From contig NZ_JANUEM010000016.1 in the NCBI RefSeq assembly GCF_024809855.1, forward strand, positions 1 through 64,000: 64,000 bases of DNA. The letters run 5' to 3'. The stretch comes from Rheinheimera pacifica. GTDB lineage: Bacteria; Pseudomonadota; Gammaproteobacteria; Enterobacterales; Alteromonadaceae. Made by a program: the position numbers and the translations under genes. Positions within the stretch are counted from its first letter, which is position 1. Each line of letters begins with the position of its first letter. Positions 39,280 to 49,263 of the stretch are shown one piece after another. The notes beneath the pieces are model-generated. The model was given only the letters and a program-made list of their open reading frames with translations, ran no database searches and had not been told where the DNA came from.

Positions 39280-39828
39280 CTACTGTGCTGCTTTTAGCAG
39301 CACAGGTTCAATTAATACACTCTGCTCAGCGTCGGACAGCCAGATCTGGCCTTCGCTGATATTGCACTGCAGGTTCATAGTGCGGTTTACCAGTTTTGCC
39401 ATGGCTTTTACGGCTTCTTCGCTGATTTCCAGCACCGCCAGATTCTGGTAACGCTCCAGAGCTTGTTGAATGTTTTTCCACCATACCGGTACGCTACGCC
39501 CGCCATAGCAAAATAATTGCACCTGTTTTGCCCGTCCGGCGGCTTTACGCAGCCATTTTTCATCGCTTTGGCCAAACTCTACCCACAAATTAATCTCACC
39601 ACTGAGGGTTTTGTCCCATAACTCCGGTTCATCGTCTTCTGCGCTTAAACCTTTGGTAAAGGCCAGCGTGTCGCTGGCATTGATGGCAAAGGCTAACAGG
39701 CGCACCATCATACGCTCGTCATTTTCTGACGGGTGCTGCGCCAGTGTCAGGCTGTGATCCTGATAATAATGCCGGTCCATATCAGCAATTTGCAGCTGAA
39801 CTTTAAATACAGTGGCTTTTAGTGCCAT
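39280..39828 (-). CDS. yaeQ: YaeQ family protein
   Basis: 182 aa from MALKATVFK, the conserved YaeQ start; 114 upstream in-frame codons overlap the divergent gene and are not coding. Blocks DMDRHYYQDHSLTLAQHPSE, NDERMMVRLLAF and the restriction-endonuclease-like core (EINLWVEFGQSDEKWLRKA) are typical. Structures of YaeQ show a PD-(D/E)XK nuclease-like fold; function is uncertain. Confidence 0.93.
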   Translation of the reverse strand: MALKATVFKVQLQIADMDRHYYQDHSLTLAQHPSENDERMMVRLLAFAINASDTLAFTKGLSAEDDEPELWDKTLSGEINLWVEFGQSDEKWLRKAAGRAKQVQLFCYGGRSVPVWWKNIQQALERYQNLAVLEISEEAVKAMAKLVNRTMNLQCNISEGQIWLSDAEQSVLIEPVLLKAAQ

Positions 39829-39980
39829 AAGCAAACCCGTAATCAATGCAAAGGCAGCGAGTGTAACGCGAACCATGATTTTGCTCAATTTAACAGTTTG
39901 GCGCGGTTGCATCTGCCACGGCCGGACAAACTGCGCTATGCTGTGGCTAATAACCGCTAACCAACTGAGTTCAATCGAAA

Positions 39981-41261
39981 GTGTCAGAATTTGATATTGA
40001 TATGGTGCAAAACTTTTTAATCGCCTTGTTGTTGGGGGCGTTGGTTGGCATTGAGCGGGAAAAACACCGCCGCGACGAACACCCCGGGGGCTTTGGTGGC
40101 TTACGCACCTACATTTTGTTTGCCCAGGCTGGTGCGGTGTCGGCCTGGTTATCACTGCATCTGCAATCACCCTGGCTATTTGTCATTACCGTTTTGGTGG
40201 TTGCACTGGCCGTACTCACCGCTTACATACTGGAAAACCGGCATAACCCGACGGCGTTGGGGTTAACCAGTGAAATCAGCGCTATTACCGTGTGTTTACT
40301 CGGTGGCGCAGTGATGTTTGGTTATGCTGAATTAGCGGTGATGCTGGGTATTCTGACATCGGCCATTCTTACCTTTAAACGGCCGCTGCACACTATGGTC
40401 AGTAAAATCGACAATGAAGATTTATACGCCGGAGTCAAACTGCTGATAGCCAGCTTTATCGTATTGCCATTACTCCCAAATGAACCAGTCGATCCCTGGC
40501 AGGCGCTTAACCCTTACCGGCTTTGGTTGCTGGTAATACTGATTTCCTCTATGTCGCTGCTGGGATATGTTGCCGTGCGCTGGCTTGGTGCTGCCCATGG
40601 TGCCGTAGTTACCGGTATTAGTGGTGGCCTGGCATCGTCTACTGCCGTTACCTTAAGCTTTGCCCGCAGCAGTAAATTTGAACCCGATCCGCTGGCTGCC
40701 GATACTCAGGCCTGCGGGGTATTATTGGCCTGGCTGGTAATGTTTGTCCGTGTGCTGGTAACAGTAAGCATTGTGTATAAACCTTTGCTGGCACATTTGT
40801 GGCTGCCGTTTAGCGTTATGGCGGTGGCTACTGCCGCTATGGCGGCTATTTACTACCAGCTTGGCCGCAGGCGTTATCAGGCACCACAACAAAGTACCGT
40901 TAAGGTTAGTAACCCGTTTAGCCTGATTGCAGCAATGAAATTTGGAGTGTTGTTTGCGGTTATTTTGCTGCTGGTTAAACTTACCGAGCAATATGCCGCC
41001 AGCGAAGGCTTGTATATATTGGCAGCTGTAGCAGGTTTAACTGATGTGGACGCCATAACCTTGTCAATGGCGGATTACGCCCGGCGTATACCTGAGGGCA
41101 TAGCACTGGCCGCTGGCGCTGTTACTGTAGCAGCACTGAGTAATACCGTTGTTAAATGTATTCTGGTGTTTGTATTGGGTGGCAGGGCGCTGGCTAACAA
41201 GTTGTTAGTTGCCACGCTGGTAATACTGGCTTTGGGGCTGGCGGTGCTGTTTTTCGTTTAA
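39981..41261 (+). CDS. MgtC/SapB N-domain plus DUF4010 membrane protein
   Basis: 426 aa with about 12 membrane helices. N-terminal MgtC-like block LLLGALVGIEREKHRR and GGLRTYILFAQAGA; the second half resembles DUF4010 (GVVTGISGGLASSTAVTLSFAR). GTG start, with ATG eight codons later as alternative. Function unclear; possibly metal or phosphate homeostasis. Confidence 0.87.
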   Translation: MSEFDIDMVQNFLIALLLGALVGIEREKHRRDEHPGGFGGLRTYILFAQAGAVSAWLSLHLQSPWLFVITVLVVALAVLTAYILENRHNPTALGLTSEISAITVCLLGGAVMFGYAELAVMLGILTSAILTFKRPLHTMVSKIDNEDLYAGVKLLIASFIVLPLLPNEPVDPWQALNPYRLWLLVILISSMSLLGYVAVRWLGAAHGAVVTGISGGLASSTAVTLSFARSSKFEPDPLAADTQACGVLLAWLVMFVRVLVTVSIVYKPLLAHLWLPFSVMAVATAAMAAIYYQLGRRRYQAPQQSTVKVSNPFSLIAAMKFGVLFAVILLLVKLTEQYAASEGLYILAAVAGLTDVDAITLSMADYARRIPEGIALAAGAVTVAALSNTVVKCILVFVLGGRALANKLLVATLVILALGLAVLFFV

Positions 41262-41339
41262 GGATTGCGGCACAGGCTTCAGGCTGGATTAAGCCTTGCC
41301 CTGTTCAGATAGCGCGATAACATAAATTCCGGAGATACC

Positions 41340-41909
41340 ATGATGAAACCAACCAGCATTGCCGGCTTGACACTGCTTAGTGTGCTTGCTTTGCCTGTAA
41401 TGGCTGCAACAGTGCTGACAGATGCTAATCTGGACCAGTTTGAAGCCATGTTGCCCAAATTACAGCAGTTAGAGCAAAGGCCACAAAACAAGCAGTTTAA
41501 GTTACAGCAACACTGTGACTGGCCACGACACTACCGTGAGCTTAGCGCACAGGAAAAAGATTCCGCTTATCAAACGCAAATTGAGCAACTGGCGAAAGAG
41601 CATGGTTTTACGCCGGTACAGTTTGTTGAGTTAAGTGCCAAAGTAACCTGGCCCGTGCTGGATGCTGTGCAGCCTGCGCTGGAAGTATCACGCCAGGCGT
41701 TGATGTTTTTACCGGCAGCGCAGCGGCAAAAAACTGAAAAAAGCATTCAGCAGGGCCAACAGTATTACCAAACGCTAACCGGTTGCTTAACCGCAGATGA
41801 TAAAACCGCACTGGCTAAACACCATGATCGCATTATGCAAATGGCCAAACGCCTTGGCGGTGTAGAGCAAATATTGCCGCCTGGCATGGCAGCACAAAAT
41901 AAGTTTTAA
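41340..41909 (+). CDS. Exported protein of unknown function
   Basis: 189 aa with a signal peptide (about 1-22, ending VMAA). The mature protein is helical, Gln-rich, with two cysteines (QHCDWP and TGCLTADD) likely to form a disulfide in the periplasm. No family recognised. GGAG is 6 bases before the ATG. Confidence 0.78.
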   Translation: MMKPTSIAGLTLLSVLALPVMAATVLTDANLDQFEAMLPKLQQLEQRPQNKQFKLQQHCDWPRHYRELSAQEKDSAYQTQIEQLAKEHGFTPVQFVELSAKVTWPVLDAVQPALEVSRQALMFLPAAQRQKTEKSIQQGQQYYQTLTGCLTADDKTALAKHHDRIMQMAKRLGGVEQILPPGMAAQNKF

Positions 41910-41980
41910 CGCTGGTTGATCTATACGTATTTGGGTACAGTAATGATGTTATCAACACAGTAAGTGTTATATCCGGGTTA

Positions 41981-42024
41981 TTGTCGCAGCTTAGTCGCTA
42001 CCCAATCGCTATTTAGTCGCAACC
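41981..42024. repeat. Four direct repeats with exact 11-bp period upstream of mipA
   Basis: Units begin at 41981, 41992, 42003 and 42014; each has (G/A)TCGC at the same place (GTCGC at 41983, 41994 and 42016, ATCGC at 42005). Consensus TAGTCGCTACC. An 11-bp direct-repeat array is what OmpR/PhoB-family response regulators bind. It ends 13 bases before the mipA ATG, so it lies at or after the promoter. Confidence 0.7.
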
Positions 42025-42036
42025 TAAGGTTTTCAG

Positions 42037-42789
42037 ATGAAATTGAGTCATTGTGTTTTAGCCAGTGTTATCGGTACCAGTTTGGTGTGTTGTACAGCAA
42101 TGGCACAAAGTGCCGCATCACAAGGTTTTTCCTATGGTGTGGGTGTCGGGGTTAATCAGGAAATATATCAGGGCTACAGCAACCGCACTATCCCGTTACC
42201 TATCATTGGTTATCAGGGCGACAGGCTGACGGTATACGGGCCTTTTGTAAGCTATAAACTGCTGGATCTGGGTAATATCAGTTTTAGCGCCAAACTTGCT
42301 CCGCGGTTTGCTGGTTTTGATGAATCTGACAGTGCGGTGTTTAACGGTATGGCCAAACGTAAAGATTCAATTGATGGCGGTATTGGCATGCAGCTGCGCC
42401 AGGATAGCTGGAAGTTTGAAGCCCAAACCGTATTTGATTTATTAGGTAACTCTAACGGCCAGGAATCAAAGGTATCAGTGAGTTATAGCTACCGTGCCGG
42501 GCAGGTCATCATTGAGCCGGCATTTGGCGTCAGCTATTCCGACAGCAATCTGGTCGATTACTACTACGGCGTGCGCCCGGATGAAGCTACAGCGCAGCGT
42601 CCCGCTTATCAAGCCAGTGGTGCCGTTAATTATAATGCCGGCGTTTCTGTCACTACGGCGCTGTTTTTTGGTGGTATGACAAGACTTGGTGTACAACATC
42701 ACTGGTATGGCAGCAGTATCAGTGACAGCCCGTTAACGGATCGTGATACCGGGCTGTCAGCATTTTTATCCTGGTCGCGGCTGTTTTAA
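42037..42789 (+). CDS. MipA/OmpV-family outer membrane protein
   Basis: 250 aa with signal peptide (about 1-23, AMA). Beta-barrel pattern with MipA/OmpV marks: YGVGVGVNQEIYQGY, PLPIIGYQGDRLTVYGP and a C-terminal aromatic end (FLSWSRLF). Such proteins are often under two-component control, in keeping with the repeat array just upstream. AAGG lies 7 bases before the ATG. Confidence 0.88.
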   Translation: MKLSHCVLASVIGTSLVCCTAMAQSAASQGFSYGVGVGVNQEIYQGYSNRTIPLPIIGYQGDRLTVYGPFVSYKLLDLGNISFSAKLAPRFAGFDESDSAVFNGMAKRKDSIDGGIGMQLRQDSWKFEAQTVFDLLGNSNGQESKVSVSYSYRAGQVIIEPAFGVSYSDSNLVDYYYGVRPDEATAQRPAYQASGAVNYNAGVSVTTALFFGGMTRLGVQHHWYGSSISDSPLTDRDTGLSAFLSWSRLF

Positions 42790-42790
42790 C

Positions 42791-43786
42791 TTAATCTGTT
42801 AAGGCCTGCACTAACTGGTGTATGGCCTTAAGTTGTATCCCTTCTTTGGTAGCATAATCAGCGCCGGTATAGCCCCACCAATCCCAACAAGCATTAGGGT
42901 TAAATGGGTTTATGCTGCTGGCAGTGGTTTGCGGGTATAACACCACAATATTATTGCTATCGGCATAATTATTCAGCCCGCTGCCTGTTACATAGGCTTC
43001 GCCTACGCTGGCGGCATTTTGCTTACAACCATGAAAACTAACATGTAACCGGCAACTTTCACCGCTGGCACAACTTTGTGGTATGTACAAATAACCGGTT
43101 TCAGCCAGGGCATCTTTGGCAGCCGCAGCCAGCTGATGCTGGTTAATTGTAATTAGCCGGCCGCTGCTGCTGGCTGTTTTTGCTTTAACACTGCCCAGTA
43201 AGTGCTTAAGCAGCTCGCCTGCAGCATCATAATTACAGCTGGCCAGAAAAGGCGGCTCAGAGACATCGCAACTACCCAAAGCAGTATTGTCTGTCGGAAA
43301 GGTATGGCCAAAAGGTTTATCTGTTATCAGTGCAATATGGCTGCTATCAACCCATTGCCGGTACTGCTGGTAAAGTACTGCGGCCAGGCCGGGGTATACT
43401 GTGGTGTCTTTGCTGCCATGAAAAATCCATACTTTGTCATCTTTAACTGCTGCAACCGGCGCCAGCTTGCCCGTGGCGCGCTGCGCGGTTAAATACTGGT
43501 TTATTGCATTCATATCCGGCGAGCTGCTGGCTTTATTAAAACAATGTTCCAGGGCCAGGCCTAAACTGTTTTGCGCACAATATACCGGGCCACCGGCCAG
43601 CATGGCTACGCCGCTAACCTGTTCGGCAAATGCTAAGTGGTACTGGCCAGCCATATAAGCGCCGCTGGATAAACCCGACAAGGTAATGTGCTCTGCCAAC
43701 TGCAGTTTGGGCAATGTCTGCTGTGCTGATAGCGGTATGGCAAAAGCAGATAACAGTGTAAAACTAACCAACTTAAGTTTGGGCAT
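42791..43786 (-). CDS. Secreted PHB-depolymerase-family esterase
   Basis: 331 aa from MPKLKLVSF, which starts a signal peptide ending near LSAQQ. Alpha/beta hydrolase with the nucleophile in LSGLSSGAYMAGQY, oxyanion-type VSFHGCKQN and conserved DWWGYTG. Contains several cysteines as exported esterases do. Likely acts on short-chain polyhydroxyalkanoate or related esters. Convergent with mipA, one base between stops. Confidence 0.87.
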   Translation of the reverse strand: MPKLKLVSFTLLSAFAIPLSAQQTLPKLQLAEHITLSGLSSGAYMAGQYHLAFAEQVSGVAMLAGGPVYCAQNSLGLALEHCFNKASSSPDMNAINQYLTAQRATGKLAPVAAVKDDKVWIFHGSKDTTVYPGLAAVLYQQYRQWVDSSHIALITDKPFGHTFPTDNTALGSCDVSEPPFLASCNYDAAGELLKHLLGSVKAKTASSSGRLITINQHQLAAAAKDALAETGYLYIPQSCASGESCRLHVSFHGCKQNAASVGEAYVTGSGLNNYADSNNIVVLYPQTTASSINPFNPNACWDWWGYTGADYATKEGIQLKAIHQLVQALTD

Positions 43787-43934
43787 AACGGCTCCGGCAA
43801 TAACAGGGTAATAGACTACGGAATGTTGCATAAACGTGGCCCGGCAACAATAAGGCTTTAGTACAGCACTAATGCCAAAGTAGCGCCAAAGTAAAAAAGT
43901 AAGGCTAAAACTAAAACCTTATTGCTCGGTGGTG

Positions 43935-45611
43935 TTAATGCAAGTTAATAACCTTCGCCACCCCACGTGAGCGCGGATCGGCAACGGCAGTTATTTTGCC
44001 GTCTATTACCTGAATTGCCTGAATATCACCAAGGTTCCAGCCTTGAGTCACCAGCTGATAGCCCTTGGCCTTTAGCTCATTTTGTACTGCTGTACTAAGC
44101 GATGCATAAGGCTCCATGGTGATCTGATCTTTGGGCAGTAACTGATGATGAAAACGCGGTGCAGCCACAGCGTCAGCCAGCGGTAACCGGTAGTCATATA
44201 AATTCGTCATTACCTGAAAAATAGAGGTGAAAATGGTTGAGCCACCCGGCGTGCCAATCACCAACCCGACTTTACCATCTTTTATCAGCAGGCTGGGGGT
44301 CATCGACGACAACATTCGTTTGCCCGGTGCTATCGCATTGGCATCACTGCCTACTACGCCAAAGGCATTGGGAACACCGGCCTTGGCAGAAAAGTCGTCC
44401 ATTTCGTTGTTCAGTAAAAAACCAGCGCCTTCTACTATCACGCCGCTGCCAAAATCCAGATTCAGCGTATAGGTGTTAGACACCGCATTACCGTCTTTAT
44501 CCAGCACAGAAAAGTGCGTGGTGTGGTAGCCTTCCAGCCCCGGCTTTACCGCTGCGGTGGCCGATATTGCTGCCGGGTTTATCTCCGCCGCGCGTTTATC
44601 CAGATAAGCACTGTCAAGCAGTTGCTGCTGCGGTACTGTCGTAAAGTCTGGATCGCCCAGATAATCGGCGCGATCAGCAAATACGCGTTTTTCTATCTCA
44701 GCAATTAAATGCACATACTGGCTGCTGTTAAGCGCAACATTAGTAAAGTCGGCACTGCGCCGCTGTTTTAATGCCAGCAACTGGCTAAGCGCAATACCAC
44801 CAGAACTTGGTGGTGCAGCAGTTACCAACTGGTAATCGCGCCAGGGGGTAATAACCGGCTCACGCCAGCCAGCTTTATATGCCGCTAAATCATCAAGAGT
44901 GATCAGGCCGCCACCGCGTTGCATTTGCGCTACCAGTAATTTAGCCGTTTCACCTTGATAAAAGTCGGCCGGGCCATGTTCAGCAATACGTTTTAGAGTG
45001 CTGGCAAGCTCGCTTTGAACAAAGTTTTCGTTAGGCTGCATAGCAGAAAAATAGCGGGCAAAATTGGTTTTGCCTTCCAGTTGGCTAAGTAAATCGGCAC
45101 GGTACTGATACTGGTTTTCTGCTACGGTAAAACCATTTTGGGCATAGTAAATAGCAGGTTGTATCAGCTCTGCCCAGGGCAGGCTGCCAAACCGCTGATG
45201 TGCCTGCCATAATCCCATTACTGTGCCCGGCACACCACTGGCTTTATGGCCAATTAAGCTTAAGTTTTCAATAACCTGTTTTTCTTCATCTAAATACATA
45301 TCACGTTGGGCAGCTGCAGGCGCTGTTTCGCGGTAATCCAGAAAGTAAGCTTTACCGTCAAACCACAGTGTCATAAAACCACCACCGCCAATATTGCCCG
45401 CCTCAGGGTAGGTTACTGCCAGTGTAAAAGCAGTTGCTACCGCAGCATCAACCGCATTGCCGCCTTTTTTTAATATTTGCTCTGCCACTGTGGCACCGTA
45501 CTGATCCGGCGAAGCTACGGCAGCCTGGCCTTTAAGGCAAGCCTGTGCCGCGGCTGAAAGTACAGCCAGGCTGAACAACAAATAAAAGCTAACGCGATAC
45601 AAAAACTGCAT
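43935..45611 (-). CDS. ggt: Gamma-glutamyltransferase
   Basis: 558 aa with signal peptide (about 1-24). Self-processing Ntn hydrolase: the nucleophile Thr is in GYHTTHFSVLD near residue 370, where the chain is cut into two subunits. GNIGGGGFM, DYRETAP and GSTIFTSIFQV are family blocks. Breaks down glutathione and gamma-glutamyl peptides in the periplasm. Confidence 0.95.
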   Translation of the reverse strand: MQFLYRVSFYLLFSLAVLSAAAQACLKGQAAVASPDQYGATVAEQILKKGGNAVDAAVATAFTLAVTYPEAGNIGGGGFMTLWFDGKAYFLDYRETAPAAAQRDMYLDEEKQVIENLSLIGHKASGVPGTVMGLWQAHQRFGSLPWAELIQPAIYYAQNGFTVAENQYQYRADLLSQLEGKTNFARYFSAMQPNENFVQSELASTLKRIAEHGPADFYQGETAKLLVAQMQRGGGLITLDDLAAYKAGWREPVITPWRDYQLVTAAPPSSGGIALSQLLALKQRRSADFTNVALNSSQYVHLIAEIEKRVFADRADYLGDPDFTTVPQQQLLDSAYLDKRAAEINPAAISATAAVKPGLEGYHTTHFSVLDKDGNAVSNTYTLNLDFGSGVIVEGAGFLLNNEMDDFSAKAGVPNAFGVVGSDANAIAPGKRMLSSMTPSLLIKDGKVGLVIGTPGGSTIFTSIFQVMTNLYDYRLPLADAVAAPRFHHQLLPKDQITMEPYASLSTAVQNELKAKGYQLVTQGWNLGDIQAIQVIDGKITAVADPRSRGVAKVINLH

Positions 45612-45787
45612 AACAAACCACTCCGCTGAGAACCACGTTATCAGTTCTAACGTGGTTATTTGTTAATTACAAGATGTGACAGCTGATAAAGCACAGGCTA
45701 TGCTGATAAAGTTAAAAAAAGCTTTGACTCTGGCAGTGAAATTAACTGCTAAATCAGGAACATCGAAGTAATAAAAAAGGATATATC

Positions 45788-47491
45788 ATGGCATTTTGGA
45801 AAACCGTGGGCGGGCGTTTGTTAAGCATTCCTTTACTGGCATTGCTTGGTTTTATGGTGCTTGGTGCAGTGGCGTTAAATGCCTTGCAGCACAGCCTGAC
45901 AGAGGGCAGAGAAAACAGGGTTGTGGCGGTAATTGACAGCGCCCTTAGCCTGGTGAAACATTATCAGGCACTGGAGCAGAGCGGCAGCCTGAGTAAAGAT
46001 CAGGCACAACAACAGGCCATGGCTGCCATTAAGGCCATACGCTACGATGGCACAGAATATATCTGGATTAACGACACCGGCCGTCCCATTCCCAAAATGA
46101 TTATGCACCCGACAGTACCTGCGCTAGATGGTACCGTGCTCGACAGACCCAACTTTAACCATGCCACTTTAATGCGTAGCCGCGATGGCAAAGAGCAGCA
46201 AACCTTAAATAATGCCAATCTGTTCGTCAGCTTTGTTGATGTAATAAACCGCTACGGTGACGGTTTTGTTGAGTATCAATGGCCAAAACCATTAAAAGGC
46301 GGTGGGGTAACCGAGGAGCGTTATACCAAGCTGTCTTATGTCGCAAAAGACGATAGCTGGGGCTGGGTGCTGGGCTCTGGTATTTATATCGATGATATGA
46401 AAGCGGCATTCTGGGCTGTTGCGATGCAAATTGGTGTGGTGGTAATTATTATTATGCTGCTGACAGCGGGAGTGTCGTTATTTATCCGCAGTTGGCTACT
46501 AAGCACGCTCGGTGGTGAAGTGGCCGACACCAAGCTGTTGGTGCAGCAGGTTGCCGCCGGTGATTTCTCTGTGCAGTTTGCGCTGCGAAGTGGTGACAAT
46601 GACAGCCTGCTAGCAGCGCTTGGCATTTTGGTTAGCCAGCTACGTAGTATTATCAGCCAGCAGATATCGATGGCCGAGCAATTGTCGATGCAATCTGAGG
46701 CTTTAGATGACAGCAGCCAGCAAACGCAGCAGATTTTGCAAAATGTTATGGATCAAACCGCGCAGGTTGCTACTGCGGTAAATGAAATGACAGCTACCTG
46801 TGAAGATATGGCACGCAGTGCCACCACTGCAGCCAAAGCTGCCCGGGATGCCGACACCGAAACACAAAACGGGGTAACGTCAGTTGGCCAAACCATTACC
46901 GCTATTGACGCGTTAAAGCTGAAGTTAGAGCAGGTATCTGAGGTTATTGCGCAGTTATCCAAGCGCGGTGAAGAGGTTGGGGCAGTAACCGATGTTATTG
47001 GTGCCATTGCTGAGCAAACTAATTTACTGGCACTAAACGCGGCCATTGAAGCTGCCCGTGCCGGTGAAATGGGCCGAGGCTTTGCCGTGGTAGCCGACGA
47101 AGTACGCACCCTGGCCAGCCGCTCGCAAGCTTCTACGCAGGATATCAACAAACGTATTCAGGGTATTCAGCAGGACTCTGCCAACGCCGTGCAATCTATG
47201 ACGCAAAGCAAAGCTGAAACCGAGCAAACCATAGTCTGCTCGCAGCAAGCCAGTGAGGCGCTAAAACGCATAAATACCGCAGTATCCAGCATTACCGATG
47301 TTAACGACCAACTGGCCAGCGCCACCGAAGAGCTGGCCGTGGTGTCGGGCACCATCAACGAAAATATGGAAAATATCGCCACGGCAGTGGAAAGCACTAC
47401 AGCAAAATCGACCGAGCTGTCAGTCGCCAGCCAGCAACTGCGAAAAATGGCCAGTGATATGAAAAAATCGCTAAGTGGGTTTAAACTGTAA
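45788..47491 (+). CDS. Methyl-accepting chemotaxis protein with single Cache domain
   Basis: 567 aa: membrane helix (about 12-34), periplasmic sCache_2 domain (about 40-195, [22 protein letters not shown]), second helix (about 210-232), HAMP and a signalling domain with the hairpin tip [19 protein letters not shown] and [18 protein letters not shown] lies 8 bases upstream. Its last 350 bases are duplicated in decayed form at 50572-50731. Confidence 0.95.
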   Translation: MAFWKTVGGRLLSIPLLALLGFMVLGAVALNALQHSLTEGRENRVVAVIDSALSLVKHYQALEQSGSLSKDQAQQQAMAAIKAIRYDGTEYIWINDTGRPIPKMIMHPTVPALDGTVLDRPNFNHATLMRSRDGKEQQTLNNANLFVSFVDVINRYGDGFVEYQWPKPLKGGGVTEERYTKLSYVAKDDSWGWVLGSGIYIDDMKAAFWAVAMQIGVVVIIIMLLTAGVSLFIRSWLLSTLGGEVADTKLLVQQVAAGDFSVQFALRSGDNDSLLAALGILVSQLRSIISQQISMAEQLSMQSEALDDSSQQTQQILQNVMDQTAQVATAVNEMTATCEDMARSATTAAKAARDADTETQNGVTSVGQTITAIDALKLKLEQVSEVIAQLSKRGEEVGAVTDVIGAIAEQTNLLALNAAIEAARAGEMGRGFAVVADEVRTLASRSQASTQDINKRIQGIQQDSANAVQSMTQSKAETEQTIVCSQQASEALKRINTAVSSITDVNDQLASATEELAVVSGTINENMENIATAVESTTAKSTELSVASQQLRKMASDMKKSLSGFKL

Positions 47492-47569
47492 GTATAGACA
47501 TAACATCCCGTGATAGAGCACTGTCACGGGATGTTATCTGCCACAGATTCAAATTAGTTATTTACAGAC

Positions 47570-48412
47570 TTAAGTGAGCAGGTTTGTGTCTTTCGTTGCA
47601 GTTGTGATGTTCACATTGGCCAGCATTTTTTTCTGAGCGTTTTCAGCATCTTTCTGCCAGGATTTCTCACTGGCATTGTCAACCCGGTGTTTAAAAGCAA
47701 TTGTCAGGTAAAACTTGCTGCTAAGTGGCAGGCAGTAAAAGTCTGTCCGGGTTGGGTGTCTATCGTATTTTTCCTGATAAAACACCCATTCAAGGCCTTG
47801 CAGGGTAATGAGTTTCGCTGCTTGCAGCGGTGGGTAGCCATAATTATTGATCCGGCCTTGCAGTTCTTCGCGGTAGCGCTCTTCAGTGAATGGCGAACCT
47901 CGGGATGCACGAAGTTCTGCATATTCTTTCAGTTCTGCCTCAATTTCGGTATTGCGGCCAAGGCCGTATTCACCATCAGTGCCAATTACAGATGAATTGT
48001 AGTGCTGGTCATGTTCATCAATTACATGTTCATCAATTACATGTTCATCAATTACATGTTTAGCAAGTACCTGGCGGTCAAGTGCATCAACACCTTCTGG
48101 TACTTTCTTTAACCAGACATTTAACCACAACCAACCGTACTCACTGCCATCAAAACGCAGCAGAGGCGCTAAGTAGCACCAACCCTCAGTATGTATCTGG
48201 ACATACTTGTGTTGATCTTTCTGTTGCTGGTGTTGTTCAAACCAGCCTACTGAGCGAAACGGGTAATTAACCTGCTTTGGTTGCTCGTCAGAGGTAATAT
48301 TGGAGTAGGGCAGCGTAAGCTGAACAGAATACTCTTCCAGCAAAAAGCTAAGCTTTTGCTGCTGGTTGAAATCAGGCCCGCCAGCGAACCCCTGCCACCA
48401 GTTTTTTAGCAA
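47570..48412 (-). CDS. Unknown protein, paralogue of the neighbouring gene (copy 2)
   Basis: 280 aa, not recognised. It shares its start (KNWWQGFAGGPDFNQQQ) and many blocks (SRGSPF, LQGLEWVFYQ, DFYCLPL) with the 282-aa product of the preceding gene, so the pair arose by duplication. No signal peptide or membrane span. TTG start, two bases after the upstream stop. It carries three copies of VIDEH encoded by a 15-bp tandem repeat, where the paralogue has one VIEEH. As the last gene of a hydrolase cassette it could be an immunity or partner protein (inference). Confidence 0.75.
   Translation of the reverse strand: MLKNWWQGFAGGPDFNQQQKLSFLLEEYSVQLTLPYSNITSDEQPKQVNYPFRSVGWFEQHQQQKDQHKYVQIHTEGWCYLAPLLRFDGSEYGWLWLNVWLKKVPEGVDALDRQVLAKHVIDEHVIDEHVIDEHDQHYNSSVIGTDGEYGLGRNTEIEAELKEYAELRASRGSPFTEERYREELQGRINNYGYPPLQAAKLITLQGLEWVFYQEKYDRHPTRTDFYCLPLSSKFYLTIAFKHRVDNASEKSWQKDAENAQKKMLANVNITTATKDTNLLT
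48011..48060. repeat. 15-bp tandem repeat, three copies, in frame
   Basis: The unit ATGTTCATCAATTAC is present three times (48011-48055) plus five bases. On the coding strand it repeats VIDEH. The copies are identical, so the expansion is recent and may vary in number between strains. Confidence 0.92.
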
Positions 48413-48414
48413 CT

Positions 48415-49263
48415 TTACTCTGCCTTTTTGCTCGTATGAACCAGTAAGTTATCAGCAGTAATATCAACCGGGCTCACTTTTAAGCTATCCAATACCATTT
48501 GTTGGGTCGCTTTGGCGTGTTTAAGCCAGCGCGTATTACCAGATTGACACACGGTATATTGGAAACTGATAGCAAAGTAGTAGCTATTATCCAGTGGCAG
48601 ACAGTAAAAATCTGCGCCATTAGGTAAGTCTGGACGCCGCTTATCCTGATAAAATACCCAGTCCTGCCCGTGAAGTGAAATGATGTTGGCAGGTGCTAAT
48701 GGCGAATAGCCGTGGCTGTTAATGGCTATTGCCGTATATTTTTCCAGATTATCTAACCTGTAGGGAGAGCCTCTCGAAGCAGCTAACTCCGCTTCGGCGC
48801 GCGTATCCTGTCTGATTTCAGTATTTATCCCCTTACCATGATTGTACGGCGTTTCTGGTTGTACTGCTGCATTGTAATGTTCGTTGTGCTCTTCTATCAC
48901 GCACTGGACTAGCTGCTGCCGATCTAATGCATTAATCCCATCGGGTACTCGTTTTAACCAAAGTGAGCAAAATAGGTGGCCTAATTCACCATCGTCAAAG
49001 CGTAAAACTGGGGCGAGATAAAACCAGCATTCTGTATTGAGGTGCACGTAAAAATGCTGTCTTTGTTGTTCCATATTACTTTCAAACCAGCCAGGCCTTT
49101 TATAAGGAAAATTAACAAGACGTGGTGATGCAATGGTTTCGATATTAGAATGCGGCATGCGTACTTGCACCTGAATATCTTCCAGTAAAAACCGGTGTAT
49201 TTGTTGGCGATTTAAATCCGGCCCACCGGCAAAACCCTGCCACACATTTTTAACTAAACCCAT
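48415..49263 (-). CDS. Unknown protein, paralogue of the neighbouring gene (copy 1)
   Basis: 282 aa, not recognised. Opens MGLVKNVWQGFAGGPDLNRQQ and aligns along its length with the following gene product. Aromatic-rich beta-like centre (FYVHLNTECWFYLAPVLRFDDG), no export signal. The start overlaps the stop of the upstream hydrolase gene by one base (TAATG), showing translational coupling. The order hydrolase, paralogue, paralogue suggests that these proteins bind or neutralise the hydrolase, but no known family was recognised to back this. Confidence 0.75.
   Translation of the reverse strand: MGLVKNVWQGFAGGPDLNRQQIHRFLLEDIQVQVRMPHSNIETIASPRLVNFPYKRPGWFESNMEQQRQHFYVHLNTECWFYLAPVLRFDDGELGHLFCSLWLKRVPDGINALDRQQLVQCVIEEHNEHYNAAVQPETPYNHGKGINTEIRQDTRAEAELAASRGSPYRLDNLEKYTAIAINSHGYSPLAPANIISLHGQDWVFYQDKRRPDLPNGADFYCLPLDNSYYFAISFQYTVCQSGNTRWLKHAKATQQMVLDSLKVSPVDITADNLLVHTSKKAE

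Noticed and set aside
39829-40170. 114-codon N-terminal extension of yaeQ
   Set aside because: Overlaps the divergent MgtC-like gene; YaeQ proteins begin at MALKATVFK.
41981-42024. CRISPR-like array
   Set aside because: Unit is only 11 bp with no spacers; it fits a regulator binding array. No CRISPR or cas gene was seen anywhere in the window.
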